Shown: positions 35,829-44,241 of the stretch, piece after piece
How the letters are laid out: each line of letters starts with the position of its first letter
Numbering within the stretch: the first letter of the stretch is position 1
DNA from: Gammaproteobacteria bacterium
Lineage (GTDB): Bacteria; Pseudomonadota; Gammaproteobacteria; JABCZS01
Length of the DNA stretch: 64,000 nt
Reading direction: 5' to 3'
Assembly: GCA_013289605.1 (NCBI GenBank)
Contig: JABCZS010000003.1
Location: 64,965-128,964 of the forward strand
Program-made: the position numbers and the translations under genes
The notes under the pieces: generated by a model
The model's input: only the letters and a program-made list of their open reading frames with translations
Database searches by the model: none
What the model was told of the DNA's origin: nothing

Positions 35829-36965
35829 ATGCCATACGCTCAATTATTAGTTAAACACGGTCCATTGAATCAAGAAAATGGTTTAAGCAATGAGCTTCTA
35901 AAGAGGTCATTTTATGATGGACTCCAGACTCTCAACACCAAACCGACAGAATTAACTAAATTGCTTTTCCAGTGGGCCAGTATAAATTTTGATCAACAAG
36001 CATTATCCGCTGCAACTTCTGAACCGATTAAAAGAGAAAGATTACTTTTCCAACAAAAAATTGCTTACGAGATAGTCCAACTTTTAATACTACTGAATGC
36101 CAACTCAGCAGATGAAACAGTTTTCGAAAAGAATCAAACTAAGGCTATTAATATCTATTTAACTTATCGTTTATATTCTTCCTTTGAACTCAAAGACGAT
36201 TCAGTCGAATTTAAAAAGATTATTGACTTGTTACTTACTAGGCTTCATTTATCTTCAGATGCATTAGATCAGGGGCATCCTCCACAGAACTCATTGCTTA
36301 CTGCTTTCGGTCAAATTGCTGATAAATTGACTAAGCAAAGGACAGGAACCCAAGGTGGGTCAGATATACAATATGCATTGCATTTTGCATCTTTGATTCT
36401 TGTCCTCAAAACCAATAGTAATGAGCAATTAGAAAAATGGAAAGCGAGTGCACCGTACTCATGGTCATCTAAATATGCTACAACCCTCTTACAAATGAAT
36501 ACAGTAAATCTACGAAGCACGCCTGTGCAAATGATAACATTAATGCAGATCTATTCTATAGTTAAAAACTTAATATTAGAACATCCAGATCGTGCGTATT
36601 CTGCTGCACACGCCCATGTCATCGCTTATGGAAAAGAATATCTACCCGGCGCAAGAATAACATCGGTGGAAGATTTTTTTAATGAAACTGAAAAAAGGAT
36701 ATTTGGAGAAAAATATAATTCGGCAAGCAGTTCAACACTATTAACAAGCAATTATTCAAATAATAATGCACACGTTGGGTATCTGCCTCCTGAGGCTATT
36801 CATCTTATGCCCAATCCTGCTCTAGCTGCGCAGAATGTGGCTACGGTGGCAGAGACAGGAAATACTATAGGAACAGAAGCAGCGCGAGCGGTAGGTGAAG
36901 TAGTCAACGCAGGAGGAGCAGAATTAGGAGACGTATTAGGTGGATGTGCCCTGAGCATCATGTAA
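35829..36965 (+). CDS. Unknown 378-aa helical protein
   Basis: Not recognised. An AGAGG ribosome binding site lies 7 bp before the ATG. The protein is helical for 300 residues (Leu-rich, TPR-like spacing but no clear repeats), then Ser/Asn-rich, and ends in an Ala/Gly-rich helix (AARAVGEVVNAGGAELGDVLGG) with a single Cys near the end. It belongs to a run of similar-style solitary genes with short upstream regions. Confidence 0.5.
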   Translation: MPYAQLLVKHGPLNQENGLSNELLKRSFYDGLQTLNTKPTELTKLLFQWASINFDQQALSAATSEPIKRERLLFQQKIAYEIVQLLILLNANSADETVFEKNQTKAINIYLTYRLYSSFELKDDSVEFKKIIDLLLTRLHLSSDALDQGHPPQNSLLTAFGQIADKLTKQRTGTQGGSDIQYALHFASLILVLKTNSNEQLEKWKASAPYSWSSKYATTLLQMNTVNLRSTPVQMITLMQIYSIVKNLILEHPDRAYSAAHAHVIAYGKEYLPGARITSVEDFFNETEKRIFGEKYNSASSSTLLTSNYSNNNAHVGYLPPEAIHLMPNPALAAQNVATVAETGNTIGTEAARAVGEVVNAGGAELGDVLGGCALSIM

Positions 36966-37192
36966 TTAATGAGTAATTTTACGTAACTAAACATCTGTTT
37001 CACAGCCAGCACGCTGATGCTTATGAATTGCAATTATCAGCCAAATCTCATCCTATTTTTTAAATAAAATAGAAAATTATTTCTCATCAACATACAAGTT
37101 TGACCATCGGTATAGCCTTTATTTCAACACATCAAACGAGTTGAATAGGTTACTAAAATGAATTACACTACAGTTTTATCAAGGTATACCTC

Positions 37193-38209
37193 ATGCACAC
37201 ATGGAAAGAAAAACTTCAGGCTGCCATTCATGAGACCTTGCAGCATTTCACCGCTTCGTCACCTATTGCAGTAACACCCACAATACAAGCAGTAGCGTGC
37301 TTAGATAAAATAATCAATGAAACACTCCCTAGTCACCCTTTGGAGAAAGAAGATAATATCTTTATTGATCATTGCCGCATAACTTATTTATTGAAATTGG
37401 GCCATCTTTACCAAACGAAACAATACAATGCAGAAGCTCGCGCATTATATGACATAGCCTTAAACATTCATAAAAATAATACAGAAGTCGAGCCGAGTAC
37501 CCATGTCTGTATATTAAATAATCTGGGTGCTATCCATCTTAAGCAAAAGGAATATCAACAAGGGCTTAATATCTATGATGAATCTCTGAATATTTACTAC
37601 AAAAACTCAAACATACCTATAGAATATCTAGGTAATATATTTCTTAATCAAGGCCAAATATATGTACGGTTACGAAAATATGACGAAGCACTGCATCACT
37701 TCGAAAAGGCATACGATATTTTTATTCATACACAAGACTTAAAAATCAAATTTGCAACCCTATCAACAATAATGACCAGTATGATTGGCATTTGTGCACT
37801 AAAAGAAGACGACATCGAGCTTGCAGCAAGATTTAAATTAATGATCACACTATTTGGCGCTAAGCATCCTGAAGTGGCAAATACTTTAAATACTATAGGT
37901 ATAGTGCAGATAGCGCTTAAAAAATTTGATCATGCACAAATCAATTTCAAAAAAGCACTTGACATGCTGGACAATACACATCCTTATGCGCTGCAATCAA
38001 TAAGATTTCTTACTGCGCTTAAAGACAATGAGCAATCAACGCAATCACCCATGCCGGCTGCACCCACTAAGACACTGAGCTATTGTGCGCAAACAAAAAG
38101 CGAACAAAGTGAAGTTTTTGAAAATAAGCAAGTCAAAACTAAAGCTTCTAATGCAACAAATTTTAAAACGAAGGCTCAGTCTGCTTATAAAAAACAAAAG
38201 AAACCATAA
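37193..38209 (+). CDS. TPR-repeat protein
   Basis: About five tetratricopeptide repeats cover residues 60-270. The clearest are LGHLYQTKQYNAEARALYDIAL, LGAIHLKQKEYQQGLNIYDESL and LNQGQIYVRLRKYDEALHHFEKAY (quoted parts only), with W/L-G-A-F/Y-A-P spacing. A basic, low-complexity tail follows. TPR proteins bind partner peptides; in this setting it could be an effector or a chaperone. A palindromic terminator follows directly. Confidence 0.75.
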   Translation: MHTWKEKLQAAIHETLQHFTASSPIAVTPTIQAVACLDKIINETLPSHPLEKEDNIFIDHCRITYLLKLGHLYQTKQYNAEARALYDIALNIHKNNTEVEPSTHVCILNNLGAIHLKQKEYQQGLNIYDESLNIYYKNSNIPIEYLGNIFLNQGQIYVRLRKYDEALHHFEKAYDIFIHTQDLKIKFATLSTIMTSMIGICALKEDDIELAARFKLMITLFGAKHPEVANTLNTIGIVQIALKKFDHAQINFKKALDMLDNTHPYALQSIRFLTALKDNEQSTQSPMPAAPTKTLSYCAQTKSEQSEVFENKQVKTKASNATNFKTKAQSAYKKQKKP

Positions 38210-38213
38210 TAAA

Positions 38214-38235
38214 ACACCCACTTATAAGTGGGTGT
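38214..38235. terminator. Palindromic terminator-like hairpin (copy 1)
   Basis: ACACCCACTT paired with AAGTGGGTGT between convergent coding ends. A near-identical hairpin follows the first MACPF gene at 41144-41166. Confidence 0.65.
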
Positions 38236-38265
38236 TCACTTCATTAAACACTGAACAAACTAATT

Positions 38266-38709
38266 CTATTTTTGTGAATTTAATTGATCCCCGGATTGAA
38301 AAGCATTTTTCGGAAATGCAGTATGAAATTCATTATCGCAACCCATAGCAAGATAGTCATTTTTAGTATTATAGAATTTTACACACATTTCCTTCCCACC
38401 TTCCCAATTTTTCCAAGTAATATACATGCTGCCATCATTGTTAATTTTATAAACACCGGTATCAGTTTGTGGCGCGCTAGAAGGTTTATTAACAAATTTA
38501 CCCATAATATTACCTTTACTATCCAACGTGCCTACAAAAGTATTATCTGTGGGGTTACTATTAAGACGAGAGACTGCAATTGAGGTAAAGGTTTTATCAA
38601 TAAAAGTCTTTTCAACTTCTGCTTTGCTCATTGAATTGATACTGGAAGCCAAAGTTACAGAACTTACAGTCATCAATGCTAAAAACAATAGGGGGCTTAA
38701 TTTTTTCAT
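38266..38709 (-). CDS. Small secreted protein, DUF995-like
   Basis: A signal peptide (about residues 1-21, ending VTLA) precedes a 125-aa domain of strands. Its pattern (VGTLDSKGNIMGKF, TGVYKINNDGSMYITW, MCVKFYNTKNDYLAMGC) resembles DUF995-type secreted proteins with two conserved Cys. The 3' end is duplicated as a frameshifted fragment at 41185-41285, after the first MACPF gene. Function unknown. Confidence 0.55.
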   Translation of the reverse strand: MKKLSPLLFLALMTVSSVTLASSINSMSKAEVEKTFIDKTFTSIAVSRLNSNPTDNTFVGTLDSKGNIMGKFVNKPSSAPQTDTGVYKINNDGSMYITWKNWEGGKEMCVKFYNTKNDYLAMGCDNEFHTAFPKNAFQSGDQLNSQK

Positions 38710-38933
38710 ATCAGTTATCCTTATTAAAATGGTCTATTAAAAACGCTATCAGTGATTATAACCATTTCATTTCAAGATTCAAATGGAGAGTGCTAGCGCT
38801 CTGGATCTGGATACACTAAAAATAAAAATCTTACTCAGTCATCATGCAGGAAGGTGACGATCCATTTTAGGACCCAAGAGATATGACGAATATATCCAGA
38901 GGAAGGAAAAAGAGTATCACAATAATTTTAATA

Positions 38934-38987
38934 GGGGCAGGCTTGACATTTAACATCCATAAAAAGGTTAAATGTCAGGCCTGCCCC
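38934..38987. repeat. Inverted repeat
   Basis: Arms GGGGCAGGCTTGACATTTAAC-like and its complement (one mismatch) with a short loop. This may be an interspersed palindromic repeat. No gene is seen at 38710-39077 apart from this. Confidence 0.7.
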
Positions 38988-39077
38988 GTTAATGCTGCAC
39001 GCATAGTTTAGTGCCTATCACAAATTCCATTGACTAATCATTTTTTCTTTCTTAAGATGGCTGAATGTCTAAAAGCA

Positions 39078-39197
39078 TACTGCAAATGTAGCGCTGGATA
39101 TGAGGTATGAAGTGGTGGCTGTTTTGTCCAAGGACATTCCAAACCCATAGATGTATGGAAAGTGATAGAAAATATCGCAGTCAGTCGTAATGCATAA
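39078..39197 (+). pseudogene. Remnant of a third MACPF paralogue (C-terminal repeat)
   Basis: Translation gives CSAGYEV, a TGA stop, then SGGCFVQGHSKPIDVWKVIE. This matches the C-terminal repeat of the two downstream MACPF proteins (CDTGYEVLSGGC...EWKTVE). The TGA replaces a Leu codon. It is too short to be functional and lies 100 bp before the first intact copy. Confidence 0.6.
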
Positions 39198-39301
39198 TCT
39201 TGTTTATGACAAGAAGTTCATGGGACAAGAACATTCAATAAAGATGTAGAAACAAACATTATGTGTGCTTTATTTAAAGACTAGAGTAAAAAGGAAATCA
39301 T

Positions 39302-41125
39302 ATGAAATATTTAATTAGAATCATTCTCTCAACTTGTTTCCTATTTTCATCGATTACTTGGGCAAATGACCCACTGAACAAGGCTACAACACCTGATCCT
39401 AACTGTCCTTTAGATTATTTTTATCTCGGTTATGATTTAATCAAAGGAAATCCTGCAACAGATACGGCAGACCCAGGTTGGCGTTTAGCTATTATGGAGC
39501 AGAATGCTAAAGATACATGTCTAACTTGTACTGCAACGACCACTTGCGCTGCCCAATATCGTGTTTACGATATGGATGCCGAATTGGATTATCATTACAG
39601 CCTGAGTCAAAAGGCAAGCCTTTCTGGTAGCAGTGAAGATTTTTTCAAGAGTTCGTCTTTTACTGGGTCCGCTGAATATTACTATCAACAAGAAGATGTA
39701 TTTGGTTTAGGGCTAGTCAATGTACAAGCAGAAGGCGCTTGTCAATTATTCCAAGGCGGTCGTGATCTACATTGCTACGATGTTAATTTCTCTGTGGGTT
39801 TTGCAAATACAGTCAGTGATTTTCCAACTTCGATGAACGATCCAGATTGGTTCGAAGCCGTATTAGATTTCTTTAATTATTATGGTACACATCTAGTCAC
39901 TAACTCGATGAGCTTAGGTGCGAGATGGAGCTATCAATCTTTATTTACACAAGTCAGTTATGATGCATTGCGTGCTGGCAATGTGAATATTCAAATGGCA
40001 GCTGAGGCTTCAGCTGAATATTTTAGAACCAAAGGCGGATCTGCTGCGTTTGAGTCTGAAGAAGTAACAGAAATGCGTGTCGCATTTGATGGATCAGTGG
40101 AACAACAAAGCACTATTTTCATAGGTGCACCACCACCGGTAGACTTGTCTTTTAGTGCCTGGGCCAATAACATTGAAAATCCCATCCCACAAAAATATCA
40201 GCTCTCCCCAATCTCTGAATTATTTACCTCACGGTTTTTCCCCAATGATCCAAACATTGATGCAAAGCGCGCAGTTTTAGAAGCCGGATATTTAATGTAT
40301 ATTCCTAAACCGCCTAAAATTGTGCATGTGCATGATAGTGAAGACGGTAAATATCAAACTAAAAATAGTTTAACTGTTTCCTGCCCTACAGATTATCAAT
40401 TAATCAGTGGAGGTTGTAATTCAGAACATTTAACCACAACAGGTTGGTGGATGTTTTCTTCGTTAAAACCGATTGAGAACACATTTCACTGTTTAACACA
40501 TATCGATTATTATACCGATCCAAACTACCAACATTACTATCTTGGTCTTGATACTACGGCCACATGTTTACATGATGATTACATAAAAGATCGCGTTATT
40601 GTTTCTTGCACAGGCGCAACGGGTAAAGATACGAGCGATTGTCTTGCACAATGCCCTGTAGGTTTTGATGTGACTGGAGGGGGCTGTGAATCAAATCTTC
40701 CCACGGAGACTAGACCCTGGAAAGTGATTCATTCTACGCCTATTTATAATTCAGATGCACAATGGAGTGGTTGGGGTTGTAAAGTAGGTGAAGATCATAC
40801 CACGGGGGTATATAACAGAAATGCACACGGTTATGCCATCTGCGTCCAATATGCAGACGGTGTATTAAATGATAAGAAAATAGTCACTGAGCGTAGTGGT
40901 ACCGCTGAAAAATGGACTAACAGCGTAGTTGCAGCGTGTGATACCGGGTATGAAGTATTAAGCGGCGGATGTGTTTTACCCACACCTGCGACCCATGAAT
41001 GGAAAACCGTTGAATCGCAACCCATCAGTGGCAAAGAATGGTCATGCATCGCACAGGAAGATATGGGCTCTGGAACCTATCATCAAGATGTGCAAGTCGA
41101 TGCGCTGTGTGTTAAGTTTAATTAA
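39302..41125 (+). CDS. Secreted MACPF-domain pore-forming protein 1
   Basis: A signal peptide (residues 1-21, ending TWA) is followed by a MACPF domain. GYDLIKGNP near residue 43, YYGTHLVTNSMSLGARW (193-209) with the family YGTH motif, and the flanking helices SEDFFKSSSFTGSAEY and AAEASAEYFRTKGGSAAFES, are the likely membrane-inserting hairpins. Residues 350-607 hold three Cys-rich repeats (C-x-x-GY-x4-GGC then W...W.C), probably a lipid- or glycan-binding region. MACPF proteins assemble into large pores. An AAGGAAA site precedes the ATG. About 50% similar by eye to the next gene. Confidence 0.82.
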   Translation: MKYLIRIILSTCFLFSSITWANDPLNKATTPDPNCPLDYFYLGYDLIKGNPATDTADPGWRLAIMEQNAKDTCLTCTATTTCAAQYRVYDMDAELDYHYSLSQKASLSGSSEDFFKSSSFTGSAEYYYQQEDVFGLGLVNVQAEGACQLFQGGRDLHCYDVNFSVGFANTVSDFPTSMNDPDWFEAVLDFFNYYGTHLVTNSMSLGARWSYQSLFTQVSYDALRAGNVNIQMAAEASAEYFRTKGGSAAFESEEVTEMRVAFDGSVEQQSTIFIGAPPPVDLSFSAWANNIENPIPQKYQLSPISELFTSRFFPNDPNIDAKRAVLEAGYLMYIPKPPKIVHVHDSEDGKYQTKNSLTVSCPTDYQLISGGCNSEHLTTTGWWMFSSLKPIENTFHCLTHIDYYTDPNYQHYYLGLDTTATCLHDDYIKDRVIVSCTGATGKDTSDCLAQCPVGFDVTGGGCESNLPTETRPWKVIHSTPIYNSDAQWSGWGCKVGEDHTTGVYNRNAHGYAICVQYADGVLNDKKIVTERSGTAEKWTNSVVAACDTGYEVLSGGCVLPTPATHEWKTVESQPISGKEWSCIAQEDMGSGTYHQDVQVDALCVKFN

Positions 41126-41143
41126 TTTTGAAGCGATAACAAA

Positions 41144-41166
41144 ACACCCACTTTAAAAGTGGGTGT
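41144..41166. terminator. Palindromic terminator-like hairpin (copy 2)
   Basis: ACACCCACTT...AAGTGGGTGT, same stem as at 38214-38235. It follows the first MACPF stop by 18 bp. Confidence 0.65.
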
Positions 41167-41184
41167 TAATCTCATTAATCGTCT

Positions 41185-41285
41185 TATTTTTGTGAATTTA
41201 ATTGATTCCCGAATTGAAAAGCATTTTTCGAAAAATGCAGTATGAAATTCATTGTCACAACCGATAGAAGATAGTTATTTCATGA
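41185..41285 (-). pseudogene. 3'-end fragment of the DUF995-like gene
   Basis: About 100 bp highly similar to 38263-38355, the last 30 codons of the secreted gene at 38266, on the same strand. A one-base loss and a one-base gain shift the frame. Together with the hairpin, it shows that a terminator-plus-3'-end block was copied around the first MACPF gene. Confidence 0.7.
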
Positions 41286-41315
41286 TACAATAAGTAATTA
41301 ATAGGAACAATTTAT

Positions 41316-43202
41316 ATGAGAACTATTACTAAATTAAAGATTGCTTTCTTAGTATTTCTGATTACTCTCCCCGCCTCTTTTGCAAATACAGAACTAAAAA
41401 ATTCTCCTGATGCTGATTGTCCGGTAGAACAATTTTATCGTGGTTATGATTTAACGAGAGGGAATCCAGTCAGCGATGAAGATGGTGATGGTAGTGATCC
41501 AGGCTGGCAGCTCGCTATTTTTACCAGTGAATCAGACGCGGACTGTTTTACTTGCACGGCAGTTGAATCTTGCTCAGGTTCATATAGTTTTTCTGATATG
41601 GATATTGAATTAGATTATTATCTAAGTCTTTATGAAATGATAAATGTCTCTGAGAGCAGTGAAGATTTTCTTATATCCACTGCATTTACCGGGTCAGCTG
41701 AGTATACCTATCAACAACAAAATATCTTTGGTCTACAGCTAGTGAATGTACAAGCTCATGGTGCTTGTCAGCTGTTTGAAGGGGGCCGCGATCCATATTG
41801 TACAGGATTAGCATTCAGCTCAGGATTTTTAAACGCGGTCGAAGGACTGCCTATTTCATTCGAGAACCCAAATTGGTTTGAAGAAGGAGTCCGTCCTTTT
41901 TTTGTGACTTATGGCACGCATATGATAGCAGAAAATGTGAGTTTAGGTGCAAGATGGACGTATGAGTCCGTTTTTTCACAGATAAATTATGAGGCATTAC
42001 GTGAAAAAAGCGTTAATATAGATGCTGCAGCTGAAGCTTCTGCTGAATTTTTTAGAACCAACGGTAAATCTGCGGCATATGAATCTGCAGAAGTTAAACA
42101 GATGCGTATTGATTTTGAAAATGCAAGAAAAGAGGCAACCCCAATTTACGTAGGCGCGTTACCACCAGAAGAATTAAATTTTGGTGAATGGGCAAATAAT
42201 ATTGAGAACCCCATTCCGCAAAAATTTAATTTGGCACCTATTTCAGAAATTTTGACACGTGACTTTTTCCCAGATGATCCAATGATATATAAAAAACGTG
42301 AAGTGCTAGAAGCAGGCTATTTTTTATATTGTGATACGGTACCCGGGTGCCATGTACCCAAACAACCCAAAATAATGCATGTAAAAGAAAAAGGTGAGGG
42401 TAAATACCCTACGAAAAATGATGCTACTGCGTCCTGTCCTGCTGGCTACCAATTGGTTGCTGGCGGTTGCGATACAGAATTTGCAGATAACAACAAGCAT
42501 TGGCTAATACCTGCTCTTAAACCTGTAGAAAATAATAGTTATTATTGCATGAACAATATGGATTATTCTCAAAATGATGAGAACGCAACATATAAAGGCG
42601 TAACTGCAATAGCGACTTGTATGCGTAATGATTTAATTCAAGACGTGCAGATTGTGCCTTGTACCGGTCCGCAAAGCCAATATGGTAGTGAATGTATTGC
42701 CAAATGTTCTCCAGGGTATCATGTCACGGGAGGGGGCTGTGAATCAGAGGCAACACATCTTGATTTTCCTTGGAAAGTCACGAGTTCCAGACCGGTTTAT
42801 AGTGGCGATGGCGTTTGGAATGCATGGAGTTGTAAAGTGGGAGAAGATTATAAATCAGCCGTTTACCATCACAAAGCGTTAGGATATGCGATTTGCGCAC
42901 AATATGCGGAAAATGTATTCATCGATCAAGAAACCATAGGCGACTGGAGTGGCACTCAAGGACAATACAAAAATGGATTAGTGCTGTCATGTGAACCGGG
43001 TTATGAAATATTAAGCGGTGGCTGTACTGCGGAGCCACAAAGTAATCCCAATCAGGAATGGAAAGTGATTGAAACCCAACCTTCCAGTTATCACAGTTGG
43101 TCCTGTCAAGCAGCGGAAGATTTAGATACAAGAAATTATAATCAAGATGTTCAGGCTGAAGCGTTATGTGTCCGATTAAATGATAACAAAGGCTCTAAAT
43201 GA
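41316..43202 (+). CDS. Secreted MACPF-domain pore-forming protein 2
   Basis: Paralogue of the preceding gene, 628 aa, with a signal peptide ending at SFA (residue 23). The MACPF signature is VTYGTHMIAENVSLGARW (YGTH at 199-202). Conserved helices are SEDFLISTAFTGSAEY and AAEASAEFFRTNGKSAAYES. The same three Cys-rich C-terminal repeats are present (GYQLVAGGC, GYHVTGGGC, GYEILSGGC). An AGGAAC site precedes the ATG. The pair could form a hetero-oligomer or be diversified toxins. Confidence 0.82.
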   Translation: MRTITKLKIAFLVFLITLPASFANTELKNSPDADCPVEQFYRGYDLTRGNPVSDEDGDGSDPGWQLAIFTSESDADCFTCTAVESCSGSYSFSDMDIELDYYLSLYEMINVSESSEDFLISTAFTGSAEYTYQQQNIFGLQLVNVQAHGACQLFEGGRDPYCTGLAFSSGFLNAVEGLPISFENPNWFEEGVRPFFVTYGTHMIAENVSLGARWTYESVFSQINYEALREKSVNIDAAAEASAEFFRTNGKSAAYESAEVKQMRIDFENARKEATPIYVGALPPEELNFGEWANNIENPIPQKFNLAPISEILTRDFFPDDPMIYKKREVLEAGYFLYCDTVPGCHVPKQPKIMHVKEKGEGKYPTKNDATASCPAGYQLVAGGCDTEFADNNKHWLIPALKPVENNSYYCMNNMDYSQNDENATYKGVTAIATCMRNDLIQDVQIVPCTGPQSQYGSECIAKCSPGYHVTGGGCESEATHLDFPWKVTSSRPVYSGDGVWNAWSCKVGEDYKSAVYHHKALGYAICAQYAENVFIDQETIGDWSGTQGQYKNGLVLSCEPGYEILSGGCTAEPQSNPNQEWKVIETQPSSYHSWSCQAAEDLDTRNYNQDVQAEALCVRLNDNKGSK

Positions 43203-43239
43203 TACAAATAAAAAGTTAACCATGAATAGATAGTGCAAC

Positions 43240-43353
43240 ATAAATAGAATTGCAGTTTTTTCTTCATCTATTTTACTGGCCACACCTCTCTTGGTTTTTG
43301 CAAATGCAACGTTTGACGGACTTTATATAGGCGCATCAGTGGGTGGCACCTAG
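43240..43353 (+). pseudogene. Remnant of an outer-membrane beta-barrel protein N-terminus
   Basis: The frame reads a signal peptide (RIAVFSSSILLATPLLVFA) and the first strand of a barrel (FDGLYIGASVGG), then stops. The start codon position holds ATA, not ATG. This is typical of an OmpA/Omp-like surface antigen gene cut short. Confidence 0.55.
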
Positions 43354-43374
43354 ATGGCATTATTGCGCTGATCC

Positions 43375-43944
43375 TCACTTAAATATGGATGCACCAGATT
43401 CATTGGAAGAGCCAGGACGATGATGCCCAGTGCGGCGATCTAAGACGATATCTTTTAATAATGTATTGGCATTGGTCTGTTGTTCATCATTGAGCGATGC
43501 ATATAAATCTTTTAATGCTAGCTGTTGCTTCACTAATAAATCATAGTGTAATTTATCAAAATCTACGCGTTTTTGCATCAAATCGACAATAGTCAGTTTG
43601 TTATTGGTCGAGTCTTGCTTTAATTGCAACATGGATTTTTTCCTGAGCTCGACACGTTCATTGACAGCAGCGATGAAATCATTCCAGGCTATTTCTTGTA
43701 CCCCGCCACTGATTTTTAATTGAGCTTTCAATGCATCTTGTGAGTCATTGATCATGGCATCCCTATTGTCTGAGCTAGGTTGTACTGCTCCGGGATTAGC
43801 TTGTATGGGTTGATCAGGTTGCACCGAAGCGGGCATTGAAGAGTTGAATGACTGTGTTATGGATTGTTCGGACCTATTGTCTACCGCAACTGCAGCTAAT
43901 GGGAGCCCAATGACTAGACCGAGAATAAGATTGCGTATTAACAT
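43375..43944 (-). CDS. Periplasmic Spy/CpxP-like protein
   Basis: A signal peptide (residues 1-20) precedes a low-complexity linker and a helical domain. An LTxxQ-like segment (LYASLNDEQQTNANTLL, near residue 150) follows two long helices (VELRKKSMLQLKQD and LMQKRVDFDKLHYDLL). These are features of Spy/CpxP periplasmic chaperones or stress sensors. The Gln-Pro-rich spacer after the signal peptide is unusual. GAGCTA-type site before the ATG. Confidence 0.6.
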   Translation of the reverse strand: MLIRNLILGLVIGLPLAAVAVDNRSEQSITQSFNSSMPASVQPDQPIQANPGAVQPSSDNRDAMINDSQDALKAQLKISGGVQEIAWNDFIAAVNERVELRKKSMLQLKQDSTNNKLTIVDLMQKRVDFDKLHYDLLVKQQLALKDLYASLNDEQQTNANTLLKDIVLDRRTGHHRPGSSNESGASIFK

Positions 43945-43965
43945 GATCTAGCTCCTTTAGAATAT

Positions 43966-44101
43966 TAGAATAAACATCTGTGGAATGAATGGTCTAACTT
44001 ATAGCACAAATTTGCCTAAAAGGCAGTGAATAGGGCCAGACTTGCCCTCTTACCCCGTTAGACAAGTTTTAAATTTTTAATGTCACTGCTCCATTAGTCG
44101 G
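43966..44101. repeat. Direct repeat flanking the 44242 gene, left copy
   Basis: About 90% identical to 46196-46333. Its last 34 bp, read on the minus strand, encode TNGAVTLKI followed by a stop: the C-terminal end of a paralogue of the protein at 46301. Confidence 0.8.
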
Positions 44102-44241
44102 AATCTATTTGACTAACAAATTAAATGTTAAGCTGGATCCCATTATCTTTAATATTCATTTAATAGCAATTAAGTATATTGACTTAACTCGTCTTGTTTA
44201 GTAAAGTAGCTTTCTATCTTCCTAATAAGAGCAACACCATC

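Noticed and set aside
36900-36965. C-terminal CaaX prenylation box in the 378-aa protein
   Set aside because: The Cys is six residues from the end, not four, so the motif does not fit.
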